Below are positions 16,188-24,671 of a DNA stretch of 38,325 bases, piece by piece. The position numbers and the translations under genes are program-made. The first letter of the stretch is position 1; each line of letters starts with the position of its first letter. The notes under the pieces are model-generated. The model searched no databases and was not told the DNA's origin. It saw only the letters and a program-made list of their open reading frames with translations. The stretch covers positions 1-38,325 of the forward strand of contig JARFUG010000030.1 in the NCBI GenBank assembly GCA_029289095.1, read 5' to 3'. Origin of the DNA: Desulfuromonadales bacterium. Its GTDB lineage: Bacteria > Desulfobacterota > Desulfuromonadia > Desulfuromonadales > JACZKF01.

Positions 16188-18792
16188 TCTCTTGACCAGG
16201 ATAGATGCGGTTCGGATCTGCGATGGCATTTTTATCGGCGATCTCACGATAGAAGAAGGGGTTGCCGGTTCGGCGGCGGGCGATATCCCACAAGGTGTCT
16301 CCCGACACGACCCGGTAGGTCGCTCGTCTCGCCCCTGTGGGGGGGATCGGTTCTGCAGCGACGGTGGGGGAGGGGGGTTCCGGGGTCGGCGCCTCGACGA
16401 CACGGGTCGCAGGGGAGGGGGGCGGCGTCTCGGCGTTCTTATTTTCATGGGGCACCGGAACGACGACGGGCAGCGCGGTTTCCTGAGGCATTCTGCCATT
16501 GGCCGGGGATGGAGGAGCCGTCACGAGAACCGGACCCTCGGCAAGGTGCAGGTAGTAGCCCCCTCCGGCGCTCAGGCAGAGAAGGAGTATCGCAATGACG
16601 GCGGCACGGCTGGGCAGACGGGAGGACCCTTCGCGCCGAGATCTGCCGTGAGGACGCGCTTCTTCCCGGGACCGGTCTTCGACGGGGGGAGGGGCTGCGG
16701 GCAGGGACGGAACCGCAGTTTTCTTCGGGTCCTCCTCCGGTGTCGAATGGGGCGGCGTTTCCGAAAGACGATTTCCTCCGGGAGAAGAGCAGATTTCTTG
16801 ATGTGTCGGCGCGCCAGGTAGAGACGCTTCCCGCTGCGGAACGGGCGGGGGGGGCGGCGTCGGCGGATCGGACGCGTCTGAGGACGTTTCGGAAAAGATC
16901 GGATCTGAGATATTGGTGGAAGATTCAACTTCCTCCAGGGCAACCTCCTGTGCCCGAACGGGCGCTTCGCGCGGCTCCGGTGAAACCGCTACAATATTGT
17001 CGCTCTTATGAAATATCGCTTGCACGTCATTTTCTTCTTCGATCCGAATCCACTCCCCTGAAAGATCGATCGTCTCTTCCGTTTCCTCTTCCCCGGAGTC
17101 ATCTGTCGGTTGCACGATCTGTTGCGGAACGCTGGAAGAGCTGGATTCGATCTCGCGCAACCTCTGGGCGGATTCGGCCGATTCCGCATCGAGGTGTAGA
17201 GGGACGGCCTGGGGCGGCATAAAGGAAGGAGGGACCTTCGGCATATCGTGCGCTTCGGCAGGGTGTTCGATGGGCTGGTCTGTTTCCGAAAAATGAGCCG
17301 AGGAAGACTCCAGGTCCGCTCCGGTGGTCTCTCGCACATCTTCGGGCGTTTCCTCTTTTGTTTCCTCGTTCGAAGCAGCCTCGAGGGCGTCGGGCTGATC
17401 GGGCTCATCCGCCAGGACAATATCCCGTCGGATCTTCACCAGCGCCGGATCGAAGTTCAGAGCCATCGCCTTGACGTTAAGGACGATGATCACCTCTTCA
17501 GATTTCAGGTAACATCCGTAGACGAGGTGGTGAGGGAGATTGAGAGGAAGTTGACGCAGGTTCTCCCTGCCGGGGCGGGTCTCACCGTAGATCTCTCCGG
17601 CGACAACCAGGGCCCTGAAGTCTTCCTTCTGCACCGCAAGGAGCCTGCACCCTTCCTCCTCCCGGCTCTCCTGCCCGAAATAAGGGGCCAGATCGATGAC
17701 GGGCCACAGAACGCCCCGATGAACCGCTACCCCCCTCAGCAGGGGGAGGTCGGAGGGGATGTCGTGTATTGGCAGAATGGGCAGAACCGTTTCGACTTCA
17801 GCCCCTGGAACGGCGAAACGCGCCCCTGGAAGGGAAAACTCGAGGAAGGAATCCTCCGAATGCCCGTCGACGTCATCTTCCGAACTGTAGCGCTCTGGCA
17901 GCGGGGGGAGGGGAAGGGCGTTTTCAAACATCTCCGCCAGGTCGAGCAGAGGGATCATCTGGGAACCGGTCAGCAGGGCGGAGCGCATCCCCCGGCGTTG
18001 GACGAGGGGTGGAAGTGCGAGACAATTTTCGGTTTCAAGCGTTTCCGTCTCAAGTCGATCGGTTCGAAGGATCGCCTTCAGTCCCTCTATTTCTGCGACG
18101 ACGAAGACGTGGGAGGGGCCGGGGGAAAGGTCGAGCAAGGGTTCGAGCTGCACCACCGGTCGCAGGTCGTTTTCGGTGCTTCCAATCCCGAGAAGGAAAG
18201 GAGGGGCATTGCCTACGGTACAAATTTTGACGGCCGTTTCGGCCAGCTCACGCAGTTCGGTCCGGGGGATAGCGAAGATCCTGCCACCAAAATGAACCAG
18301 ACTGAAGGAATTGCAGAGCTCCAGAGGGGATCTGTGTTGAGAGAACTCGAGAGCCGCAGCGGGAGGCGCCCACTCTCCTCTTTCGAGGCGTGCGCGCAGA
18401 ACGCTCAATTCGAGGATCGGCATCAGCTCCCCTCCGAGCAGGACGCAGTGCGAAACCAGCGGGTATTTCAGGGAGTTCGGCGCCGGCAGGAGGCTCTGCT
18501 CAGGAACACTTTCCCGATGAACACAGTCGGCGACGAAAAAGGCTGTTTCCCTGTCGTAACCAGCCAAAAAAAGGGCGGATCCACGACTGCTGCGCGGTTC
18601 TGCGGGGTAACCGAGACAGGCGGCTAGATCAGTCAAGGTAACGGGATTTTCGTCAATCAGGATCAATCCCGCCACCTGCGGCGGGTGCAGGGGGAGGCGA
18701 AAAAAGCCGGCGGTTTCTTCGATGTGGATGATCTCTGTGCTGCGGGCGGCATGCAGACGCCCGGAAAGGGCGAACAGGACAAGATCGACCAT
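16174..18792 (-). CDS. Triple CheW-like, membrane-anchored protein with periplasmic LysM domain
   Basis: The 872-residue protein starts at ATG 18792 (minus) with GGAGAG 6 bases upstream. Three CheW-like units are visible at about residues 1-140 (VAGLILIDENPVTLTDLAAC), 155-290 (FSLVHFGGRIFAIPRTELRE) and 312-460 (LLRGVAVHRGVLWPVIDLAP). An acidic, Ser/Glu/Pro-rich linker leads to a single TM helix at about 730-750 (AAVIAILLLCLSAGGGYYLH), a Pro-rich spacer of about 70 residues and a LysM domain at 824-872 (YRVVSGDTLWDIARRRTGN). With no N-terminal signal, the CheW units should be cytoplasmic and LysM periplasmic on peptidoglycan. The protein would couple chemosensory-type partners to the cell wall. 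The LysM and third CheW calls are firm; the first two CheW units are more divergent. Confidence 0.8.
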   Translation of the reverse strand: MVDLVLFALSGRLHAARSTEIIHIEETAGFFRLPLHPPQVAGLILIDENPVTLTDLAACLGYPAEPRSSRGSALFLAGYDRETAFFVADCVHRESVPEQSLLPAPNSLKYPLVSHCVLLGGELMPILELSVLRARLERGEWAPPAAALEFSQHRSPLELCNSFSLVHFGGRIFAIPRTELRELAETAVKICTVGNAPPFLLGIGSTENDLRPVVQLEPLLDLSPGPSHVFVVAEIEGLKAILRTDRLETETLETENCLALPPLVQRRGMRSALLTGSQMIPLLDLAEMFENALPLPPLPERYSSEDDVDGHSEDSFLEFSLPGARFAVPGAEVETVLPILPIHDIPSDLPLLRGVAVHRGVLWPVIDLAPYFGQESREEEGCRLLAVQKEDFRALVVAGEIYGETRPGRENLRQLPLNLPHHLVYGCYLKSEEVIIVLNVKAMALNFDPALVKIRRDIVLADEPDQPDALEAASNEETKEETPEDVRETTGADLESSSAHFSETDQPIEHPAEAHDMPKVPPSFMPPQAVPLHLDAESAESAQRLREIESSSSSVPQQIVQPTDDSGEEETEETIDLSGEWIRIEEENDVQAIFHKSDNIVAVSPEPREAPVRAQEVALEEVESSTNISDPIFSETSSDASDPPTPPPPPVPQREASLPGAPTHQEICSSPGGNRLSETPPHSTPEEDPKKTAVPSLPAAPPPVEDRSREEARPHGRSRREGSSRLPSRAAVIAILLLCLSAGGGYYLHLAEGPVLVTAPPSPANGRMPQETALPVVVPVPHENKNAETPPPSPATRVVEAPTPEPPSPTVAAEPIPPTGARRATYRVVSGDTLWDIARRRTGNPFFYREIADKNAIADPNRIYPGQEITLP

Positions 18793-18942
18793 GAAAACTC
18801 TCCATGTTCATAACAGTTCGCAGTGACCTACAAGAGATCGAAATGTTTGGCAATGCACGAAACGGGCCGTGGTGCTCTGGTTGCCGAAAGGCGAATCTGC
18901 GCTAGTCCTTAGATCAGGGCGTTTTTCTCATGGAGATCCGTC

Positions 18943-19476
18943 ATGATCCTGGAAAGTGCTCAAATTCTCGGCCGCACTCTCGTCACGGGCATTCTGGCCT
19001 ACTTCGTCATTGTCCTGGTCCTGAGAGTCACCGGAAAAAGGACGCTCTCCAAATGGAACGCATTTGACTTCATCGTGACCGTCGCTCTCGGATCGGCGCT
19101 GGCGAACGTCATCCTCTCGCCGGATGTCTCACTCGCCGAGGGGGCGCTCGCCCTCTCGCTTCTTTGTTTTCTGCAACTGCTGGTGACCTGGATTTCGGTG
19201 CGGTCCGACCGATTTCAGAATCTGATAAAATCGACGCCGGCACTTCTTCTTTACGAGGGCGCCTTTCAACATCAGACGATGCTTCGCGAGCGCGTGACGC
19301 AGGCGGAGATTCGATCGGCACTTCGCAGCCAGGGGATCTGTGCGATCGAGGAAGTCGCGGCGGTTATCCTGGAGACCGACGGCACCTTCAGCGTCATTCC
19401 ACGGTGGGCGGGAGAGTCCCGCAGTGCTCTCGCCGACGTGGCAGGGTTGGCTGCAGGGGAAGGCGCCGGCCGATGA
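18943..19476 (+). CDS. DUF421 (YetF/YcaP-type) membrane protein
   Basis: The 177-residue protein has three predicted N-terminal helices, then the DUF421 core motifs RVTGKRTLSKWNAFDFIVTV and ALGSALANVILSPDVSLAEG, then a soluble C-terminal domain (STPALLLYEGAFQHQTMLRE, ICAIEEVAAVILETDGTFSV). This matches YetF/YcaP. The biochemical role of the family is unknown; links to spore or envelope membranes are reported for some members. GGAG (18932-18935) precedes ATG 18943. It overlaps the DUF2254 gene by four bases (ATGA), so the two should be co-translated. It is divergent from the CheW/LysM gene across about 150 bases with no clear promoter seen. Confidence 0.9.
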   Translation: MILESAQILGRTLVTGILAYFVIVLVLRVTGKRTLSKWNAFDFIVTVALGSALANVILSPDVSLAEGALALSLLCFLQLLVTWISVRSDRFQNLIKSTPALLLYEGAFQHQTMLRERVTQAEIRSALRSQGICAIEEVAAVILETDGTFSVIPRWAGESRSALADVAGLAAGEGAGR

Positions 19477-20792
19477 AGACACGCCTCTATAACTTATGGG
19501 AAAAGCTGCGGATCAGTTACTGGTTCATCCCCGCCCTGATGGCGCTCGGCGCTCTGTTGCTCGCCTATGGAGTGGGCTGGCTCGATGAATTTTCGATGCC
19601 GGACTGGCTGCTGGAGAGCCGATGGCTGCACAAGAGCGAGCCCGAAGGGGCTCGTCAACTCCTCTCTACCGTCGCCGGGGGGATCATCACCGTTACCGGC
19701 GTCGTCTTTTCCGTCACCATCGTCGCGCTCTCCCTGGCATCCCAGCAATTCGGACCGAGACTCCTTTATAACTTCAGACGCGATCGTGGAAACCAGGTCG
19801 CCTTCGGAACGTTCGTCGCCACTTACCTGTATTGTCTTCTGGTGCTTCGCACCATCCGGGAGGGGAATGACGCCTTTGTCCCTCACCTGTCCGTTTTTGT
19901 CGGATTTCTGCTCACTGTCATCAGCCTGGGTGTCCTCATCTATTTCATTCATCATGTGGCGGAATCGATCCAGGCGACGACCATCATCTCGCTTGTGCAT
20001 GATGATCTGAAACGAAAAATCGACACGATCTTTCCCGACCCATATAATCAGGCCCCTGTTTGGGAGCAAAGAGATTCTGAAGAGCAGATACCGGATAATT
20101 TCACACAAATGGCCTCCGCCATCAGGGCCGCCAGGACGGGCTATCTTCAGGCGATCGATGTCGAGGGGCTGATGCAGATCGCCTGTGAATACGATTTGCT
20201 CGTTCAATACGAGCATCGTCCAGGGCACTATGTGATCAGGGGTTCGGCCATAGCCCGTGTCGTTCCCCGCGTGGATGAGGAGGAAACTGCCTGGCAGGAG
20301 AGCGTGCGTGATTCTTTCATCATCGGCTGGCAACGAACCCAGGAGCAGGATATCGAGTTTCTCATCCATGAATTGGTGGAAATTGCCGTGCGGGCGCTCT
20401 CTCCCAGCATCAACGATCCGCATACGGCCATCGCCTGCGTCGACCGGCTCGGCTCCTCTCTCGCCGAGCTGGCAGGGCGCGCCATGCCTTCAGCATATCT
20501 GCACGATGAGGAAGGGGTTCTTCGCATTATCACCCGTCCCCATAACTACAGAGGGCTTGTCGATGCCTCTTTCGACCAGATCCGACAATACGGGATGAGC
20601 TCGGTCGCCCTGACGATACGTCTTCTCGAGATGATCGGAGCGATACTCCCCTTTGCCCCTGACGAGGCGCGTCGGGCGCCGCTGCTCCGACAGGCGGCGA
20701 TGATCGATGAGATCAGTCGACGGGCTTTCCCCGACAGAGAGGACACTGAGGAAATCCATGGCCGCTACCTGGCCCTCATGAAAATTCTGTAG
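19473..20792 (+). CDS. DUF2254 predicted membrane protein
   Basis: The 439-residue protein begins MKTRLYNLWEKLRISYWFIP. Four membrane segments lie in the first about 150 residues (FIPALMALGALLLAYGVGWL; TVAGGIITVTGVVFSVTIVA; GTFVATYLYCLLVL; VFVGFLLTVISLGVLIYFIH). A soluble domain follows with the typical DUF2254 motifs LASQQFGPRLLYNFRRDRGN and VEIAVRALSPSINDPHTAIA. ATG 19473 is chosen because the frame extends far upstream inside the DUF421 gene and only the overlapping ATG makes sense. The function of the family is unknown. Confidence 0.88.
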   Translation: MKTRLYNLWEKLRISYWFIPALMALGALLLAYGVGWLDEFSMPDWLLESRWLHKSEPEGARQLLSTVAGGIITVTGVVFSVTIVALSLASQQFGPRLLYNFRRDRGNQVAFGTFVATYLYCLLVLRTIREGNDAFVPHLSVFVGFLLTVISLGVLIYFIHHVAESIQATTIISLVHDDLKRKIDTIFPDPYNQAPVWEQRDSEEQIPDNFTQMASAIRAARTGYLQAIDVEGLMQIACEYDLLVQYEHRPGHYVIRGSAIARVVPRVDEEETAWQESVRDSFIIGWQRTQEQDIEFLIHELVEIAVRALSPSINDPHTAIACVDRLGSSLAELAGRAMPSAYLHDEEGVLRIITRPHNYRGLVDASFDQIRQYGMSSVALTIRLLEMIGAILPFAPDEARRAPLLRQAAMIDEISRRAFPDREDTEEIHGRYLALMKIL

Positions 20793-20883
20793 GGTATCGA
20801 AGGGGTGTTGGCGGAGGGAGCTGATCCTTGTCTTTCTCATCCAAGGGCGATAGACTTAACTTTTGGAAAAAGGAGGGTTTGCG

Positions 20884-20901
20884 ATGAAGTTGGAGCCGTG
20901 A
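20884..20901 (+). other. Five-codon leader minigene (MKLEP) before the ZIP-like gene
   Basis: AAGGAGGG (20870-20877) is the best ribosome site in this gap. Six bases later is ATG 20884, which reads Met-Lys-Leu-Glu-Pro-stop. The stop ends one base before ATG 20903 of the next gene. The layout suggests translational coupling, because ribosomes ending the minigene could reinitiate on the main ORF. It may also be a chance short frame. Confidence 0.35.
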
Positions 20902-20902
20902 T

Positions 20903-21634
20903 ATGGAGGGTTGGACAACAACAGCCTGGGTGACGGGCATTCTTGCATTCATCCTTGCCGGCATCCACCAGGAAGCAGGCCGCATCAGGGTGCTCGACGT
21001 CGTCCCCAGAAGCCGCTGGCTCTCGGCTGCTGGCGGGATTTCCACCGCGTACGTCTTCGTCCACATCCTCCCCGAGATGGGGGTCAGCCAGAGACAACTG
21101 ACCCAGGCGCTCGCCGAGCAGAGATGGTTTGCCGTGGTGGAGCATCATATCTTCTTCATTGCGCTGCTCGGCCTCGTCTCCTTCTACGGGCTGGAGCGGG
21201 CGGCTCGTCGCAGCCTGCGCGAGGGAGACGGTGCGGGGGTTTTCTGGCTCCACCTCGGGTCGTTTGCCGTCTACAATGTCGTTATCGGCTTTTTTCTTCT
21301 GGATCGCGCTCAGAGAGGGTGGATCGCCCTCGTTCTATTCGCGTTTGCCATGGGGGTGCACTTCTTCGTCAACGATGCGGGGCTGCGCCACCACTTTCCC
21401 CGTCTTTATCAGAGGTTCGGGCGCTGGATTCTGAGTGCAGCCATTCTGGTCGGATGGGCTGCGAGCCTTTTCGTCGATCTGCATCCGGCAGCGATTCCCG
21501 TCCTTTTCGCCCTGCTCGCCGGAGGAATTATTCTCAACGTCCTCAAGGAAGAACTACCCGACGAGCGTGAGAGCCGCTTCTGGGCCTTCGCGGCCGGGGC
21601 TATCTTCTACGGTCTTCTGCTGCAACTGGACTGA
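20903..21634 (+). CDS. Multi-helix membrane protein, distantly ZIP-like
   Basis: The 243-residue protein has about seven to eight predicted membrane helices. Features reminiscent of ZIP-family metal transporters are a Gly/Ser-rich helix with His and Glu (AAGGISTAYVFVHILPEMGV, about 42-61), AVVEHHIFFIALLGLVSFYG (about 76-95) and a C-terminal NVLKEELPDE next to a final helix (FWAFAAGAIFYGLLL). The usual ZIP HxxPEG signature is not present, so transport activity is uncertain. A possible promoter (TTGTCT, 17 bases, TAGACT at about 20828-20856) lies upstream, and a minigene with a strong ribosome site precedes the start. A general integral membrane protein of unknown function is the safe call. Confidence 0.65.
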   Translation: MEGWTTTAWVTGILAFILAGIHQEAGRIRVLDVVPRSRWLSAAGGISTAYVFVHILPEMGVSQRQLTQALAEQRWFAVVEHHIFFIALLGLVSFYGLERAARRSLREGDGAGVFWLHLGSFAVYNVVIGFFLLDRAQRGWIALVLFAFAMGVHFFVNDAGLRHHFPRLYQRFGRWILSAAILVGWAASLFVDLHPAAIPVLFALLAGGIILNVLKEELPDERESRFWAFAAGAIFYGLLLQLD

Positions 21635-21807
21635 TGGGCGAACCTCAAGCAACCCGCCTTTTGCTTCGGCGGCTGAATATGTCCTGAACTATGACGGGCT
21701 TTCAGGTGCGCGCCACCCGGGTCAGAGCCCAGACTTCCTCTCGCAGATGATCCGTCTCGTCGAGGAGGGATTCTCAATTTGTTGGCGAAAGCATCCTTTG
21801 CTGCGTC

Positions 21808-22035
21808 TTAATGCTTCCACTCTCTTTCAGTTATCGTCTTGGGGTTGTTCTCCTTGAGGATGCTTCTGATTTCGGCCTCGGTCGCTGTCGGGATGATGAC
21901 CTTGATCTCTTTTTTCTCTTTGTCGACAAAGATCTTTTCCCTTGGAATTCCAGCGATTTCAGCGTTGATGATGTTGTACTCAGCGGCTTTCAGTGCGTCT
22001 TCCGATTCAAAGGTTGCTGTCAGTGTCTTGTTCAT
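21808..22035 (-). CDS. Small alpha/beta protein, function unknown
   Basis: The 75-residue protein starts MNKTLTATFESEDALKAAEY. ATG 22035 (minus) is preceded by GGAGG at proper spacing (GGAGGATATCAC-ATG). An upstream in-frame ATG at 22062 covers the ribosome site and is rejected. The alternation TLTATF, EDALKAAEYNIINAEI, EKIFVDKEKKEIKVIIP, EAEIRSILKENN suggests a ferredoxin-like beta-alpha-beta-beta-alpha fold as in small stress proteins. No catalytic motif is seen. It has its own candidate promoter (22096-22122) and stands alone between the ZIP-like and KefB-type genes. Confidence 0.75.
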   Translation of the reverse strand: MNKTLTATFESEDALKAAEYNIINAEIAGIPREKIFVDKEKKEIKVIIPTATEAEIRSILKENNPKTITEREWKH

Positions 22036-22095
22036 GTGATATCCTCCGTAGACTTTGAACAAAAGTTCCCCAACGTTAGACCTGCTCTTGCTGAC

Positions 22096-22122
22096 ATTTT
22101 ATCACGCTTCGGTATTTGTCAA
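22096..22122 (-). promoter_or_regulatory. Candidate sigma-70 promoter of the small protein gene
   Basis: On the minus strand a perfect -35 TTGACA (22117-22122) and -10 TAAAAT (22096-22101) stand 15 bases apart, about 60 bases upstream of ATG 22035. The spacer is shorter than the usual 17, so the assignment is tentative. Confidence 0.45.
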
Positions 22123-22216
22123 CCGAACTTGCCACCTTTAGAGTTTACTGAAGGCAAAGATGAGAAAACAGGCAGTGGATTCAGGTTGGATATAGTGCTT
22201 CCGGGCGGGCCAAGCG

Positions 22217-24361
22217 ATGGTTGTTGAAAACATATTTACCGAAATGGCGGCGATCCTCGCCATCAGCGCACTGATCGGCGCCCTGGCCGTCAAGCTGAAG
22301 CAGCCATTGATCGTCGCCTTCATTGCAGTAGGTATTCTCGTCGGGCCTGCGGGACTCGATCTTGTGACCGCCGAGGAACCGCTGCATCTGCTTGCCGAGA
22401 TAGGCATTGCCATTCTGCTCTTTGCGGTCGGGCTCAAGCTCGACCTGCACCTGATCCGCAGTATGGGGCGAGTCGCCCTCGCAACCGGCATGGGGCAGGT
22501 CATCTTCACCTCGGTCGTCGGATTTCTGATCGCCCTTGGCCTGGGGATGTCCCTGGTCGGGGCTCTGTATGTGGCGGTCGCCCTGACCTTTTCGAGCACG
22601 ATCATCATCGTCAAACTCCTCTCGGACAAGCGCGAGATTGACGCTCTGCACGGGCGTATCGCCATCGGTTTTCTGATCGTGCAGGATATCGCGGTTGTTC
22701 TGGCGATGATCGGTCTGACGGCCCTTGGCGCCGGGGAGGCGGCCGAACACGTCTCGATCGCCTTCCTCATGACGTTTCTCAAGGGCGCCGTCTTCATCGC
22801 CGTCCTCGGTGTGCTCATGCGGTATGTCCTGCCGAATCTCCTCTCCCATCTCGCCCGCTCTCAGGAGCTTCTCATCCTCTTCGCCATCGCCTGGGCGGTC
22901 CTTCTCGCAACGGGGGGAGATCACCTCGGTTTCAGCATGGAGGTCGGCGCATTTCTGGCCGGTGTCTCTCTCGCTTCCACAGATTATCGGGAGGCCATCG
23001 GTTCACGGCTCGTCACCCTGCGCGACTTTCTACTTCTTTTCTTCTTCATCAATCTCGGCGCGCAGCTCGATCTCTCCACCCTCGGGAACCAACTTGGCGC
23101 TTCTCTGATCTTTTCGGCCTTCGTGCTCATCGGCAATCCCCTGATCGTCATGACGATCATGGGGTACATGGGATATCGCAAGCGTACGGGTTTCCTTGCC
23201 GGCCTGACGGTGGCCCAGATCAGCGAATTCTCTTTGATCCTCGGGGCGCTCGGCGTGAGTCTCGGGCATATCGACATGGATACGATGGGTCTGATCACTC
23301 TTGTGGGGCTCATCACGATCGGTCTTTCGACCTACATGATTCTCTACTCGCACCAGATCTACAACCGCCTCGCGCCTTACCTGGACATTTTCGAGAGGAA
23401 GATTCCCCACCGCGAACAGACCGAAGACAGCAGCGGCGAGGTCGGCGAGTTCGATATCATCCTCTTCGGGCTCGGACGGTACGGACGCAACATCGCCAAG
23501 AACCTGCGGCTGCGCCAGAGAAAGGTCCTCGGTATCGACTTCGACCCCCAGGTCGTCGCCGACTGCCGTCGGGAGGGGTTCCCCGCGCGATACGGCGATG
23601 CGGAAGATCCCGAGATCCTCGAACATCTGCCCCTTTCGAGCGCCTCCTGGGTCGTGAACGCCACCCCTGGCCGCGACGTCAACCTTGTGCTCCTTAAAGC
23701 GCTCAGGGAGCGTGGGTACAAGGGCAAGATCGTGCTCACCGCCCATACTCTGGCAGAAGCGGAAGCCTTTCGGGCAGCGGGAGCGGACAAGGTGCTTTGG
23801 CCGTTCATCGATGCCGCCGAGCAGGCCGTCGATGCCCTGAGCGCCCCAATGGACCGGATATCCGAGATCTCGCCCTGGCCGATCACATTGACCGAGGTGC
23901 GCCTGAAGCCGGGATTCGTCGCCGCCGGAAAGCGCATCCGGGATCTCGACCTGAGGGCGGCGACAGGAGCGACGATCATCGCCGTCGACCGCGCAGGGAG
24001 AAGCCATTTCGATCCGGATCCCGATTTTCTCCTCTTTCCCGGAGACCGCCTGGTGCTGATGGGGGAGAGGGAAAACCTCGATCGCGCGCGGGCGCTTCTC
24101 GAATTGCGGGAAGAGCTGAAAAGCGGAAACGGAGCCCTCTTCCGCATGAAAGAGATCTCCCTCGCGACGGATTCCCCCTGGAAGGGGCGTACTCTTTCGG
24201 AGTTGAACCTGAGAGGCAAGTACGGCATCACGGTCATAGGGATTCGACGCGGCGAAGAAAGAATCACATCCCCGCAGCCTTCGGAACTCCTTCTGGAAGG
24301 GGATGTGCTGGTCGTCGTCGGCAGTGAAAAGGCCATTCGCACCATCGAAACGCCGGAGTAA
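22217..24361 (+). CDS. KefB-type monovalent cation:proton antiporter (CPA2) with TrkA domains
   Basis: The 714-residue protein has a CPA2 membrane domain of about 12 helices (residues 1-385) with typical signatures: KQPLIVAFIAVGILVGPAGL, LFAVGLKLDL, IGFLIVQDIAVVLA and GFSMEVGAFLAGVSLAST. Then comes a TrkA-N/RCK Rossmann domain (about 412-530) with GLGRYGRNIAKNL and the acidic residue at the second strand end (GIDFDP). Two TrkA-C-like units follow (about 560-630 and 645-710; each ends FPGDRLVLMG or LEGDVLVVVG). It should exchange K+ or Na+ for H+ under nucleotide control. ATG 22217 has a weak ribosome site. KefB of enterobacteria is shorter (about 600) and has one C-terminal unit; here there are two. 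Confidence 0.9.
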   Translation: MVVENIFTEMAAILAISALIGALAVKLKQPLIVAFIAVGILVGPAGLDLVTAEEPLHLLAEIGIAILLFAVGLKLDLHLIRSMGRVALATGMGQVIFTSVVGFLIALGLGMSLVGALYVAVALTFSSTIIIVKLLSDKREIDALHGRIAIGFLIVQDIAVVLAMIGLTALGAGEAAEHVSIAFLMTFLKGAVFIAVLGVLMRYVLPNLLSHLARSQELLILFAIAWAVLLATGGDHLGFSMEVGAFLAGVSLASTDYREAIGSRLVTLRDFLLLFFFINLGAQLDLSTLGNQLGASLIFSAFVLIGNPLIVMTIMGYMGYRKRTGFLAGLTVAQISEFSLILGALGVSLGHIDMDTMGLITLVGLITIGLSTYMILYSHQIYNRLAPYLDIFERKIPHREQTEDSSGEVGEFDIILFGLGRYGRNIAKNLRLRQRKVLGIDFDPQVVADCRREGFPARYGDAEDPEILEHLPLSSASWVVNATPGRDVNLVLLKALRERGYKGKIVLTAHTLAEAEAFRAAGADKVLWPFIDAAEQAVDALSAPMDRISEISPWPITLTEVRLKPGFVAAGKRIRDLDLRAATGATIIAVDRAGRSHFDPDPDFLLFPGDRLVLMGERENLDRARALLELREELKSGNGALFRMKEISLATDSPWKGRTLSELNLRGKYGITVIGIRRGEERITSPQPSELLLEGDVLVVVGSEKAIRTIETPE

Positions 24362-24671
24362 GGCGGAAATCAAAACCCACGCCTTCTGTGGCAACAAACT
24401 TACCTTTCTTGTCTTTTTTCTCCTTCCTTGGTAGTACTGCGGGGCAAACCTGTTACTTTTATTAAGACCAGGGGTACTCAAGGGGGACAGCGCCTTTCGG
24501 TGCGGCCCAGCGGATGACCGGTCTACCCCCTTCTTTCTTGACAGAAAATCCGCTGCACGCCCTGCGAAAGCCACGTTCGCCTTTCCACCCGCCGAGCCGC
24601 ACGACGCCTCTGCACTCTCCTTGAAGATCCCTGCCGTTTCACCTCTGTGATTTTGTCCAAAGGAGAAGAAC
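24362..24671 (+). other. 310-base leader with nested RNA-like structure, no gene
   Basis: No coding frame is credible here. AAGGCG/CGCCTT near the start could weakly terminate the antiporter gene. A -24/-12-like TGGCAACAAACTTACC lies at about 24389-24404, with one key mismatch (AC for GC). Then come nested complementary segments AGTAC...GTACT enclosing CCTG...CAGG (about 24433-24479). A GGGGG...CCCCC stem (about 24482-24532) encloses a GCGCC-TTTC-GGTGC hairpin and is followed by a pyrimidine run, as in an attenuator or terminator. The multicopper oxidase ribosome site AAAGGAG is at the 3' end. No known riboswitch class was matched. Confidence 0.4.

Noticed and set aside
24430-24535. Cyclic-di-nucleotide (GEMM) riboswitch, suggested by GGGGCAAACC
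   Set aside because: The required GACGCAAAGC core and receptor hairpin are absent; only the short GGCAAACC string matches.
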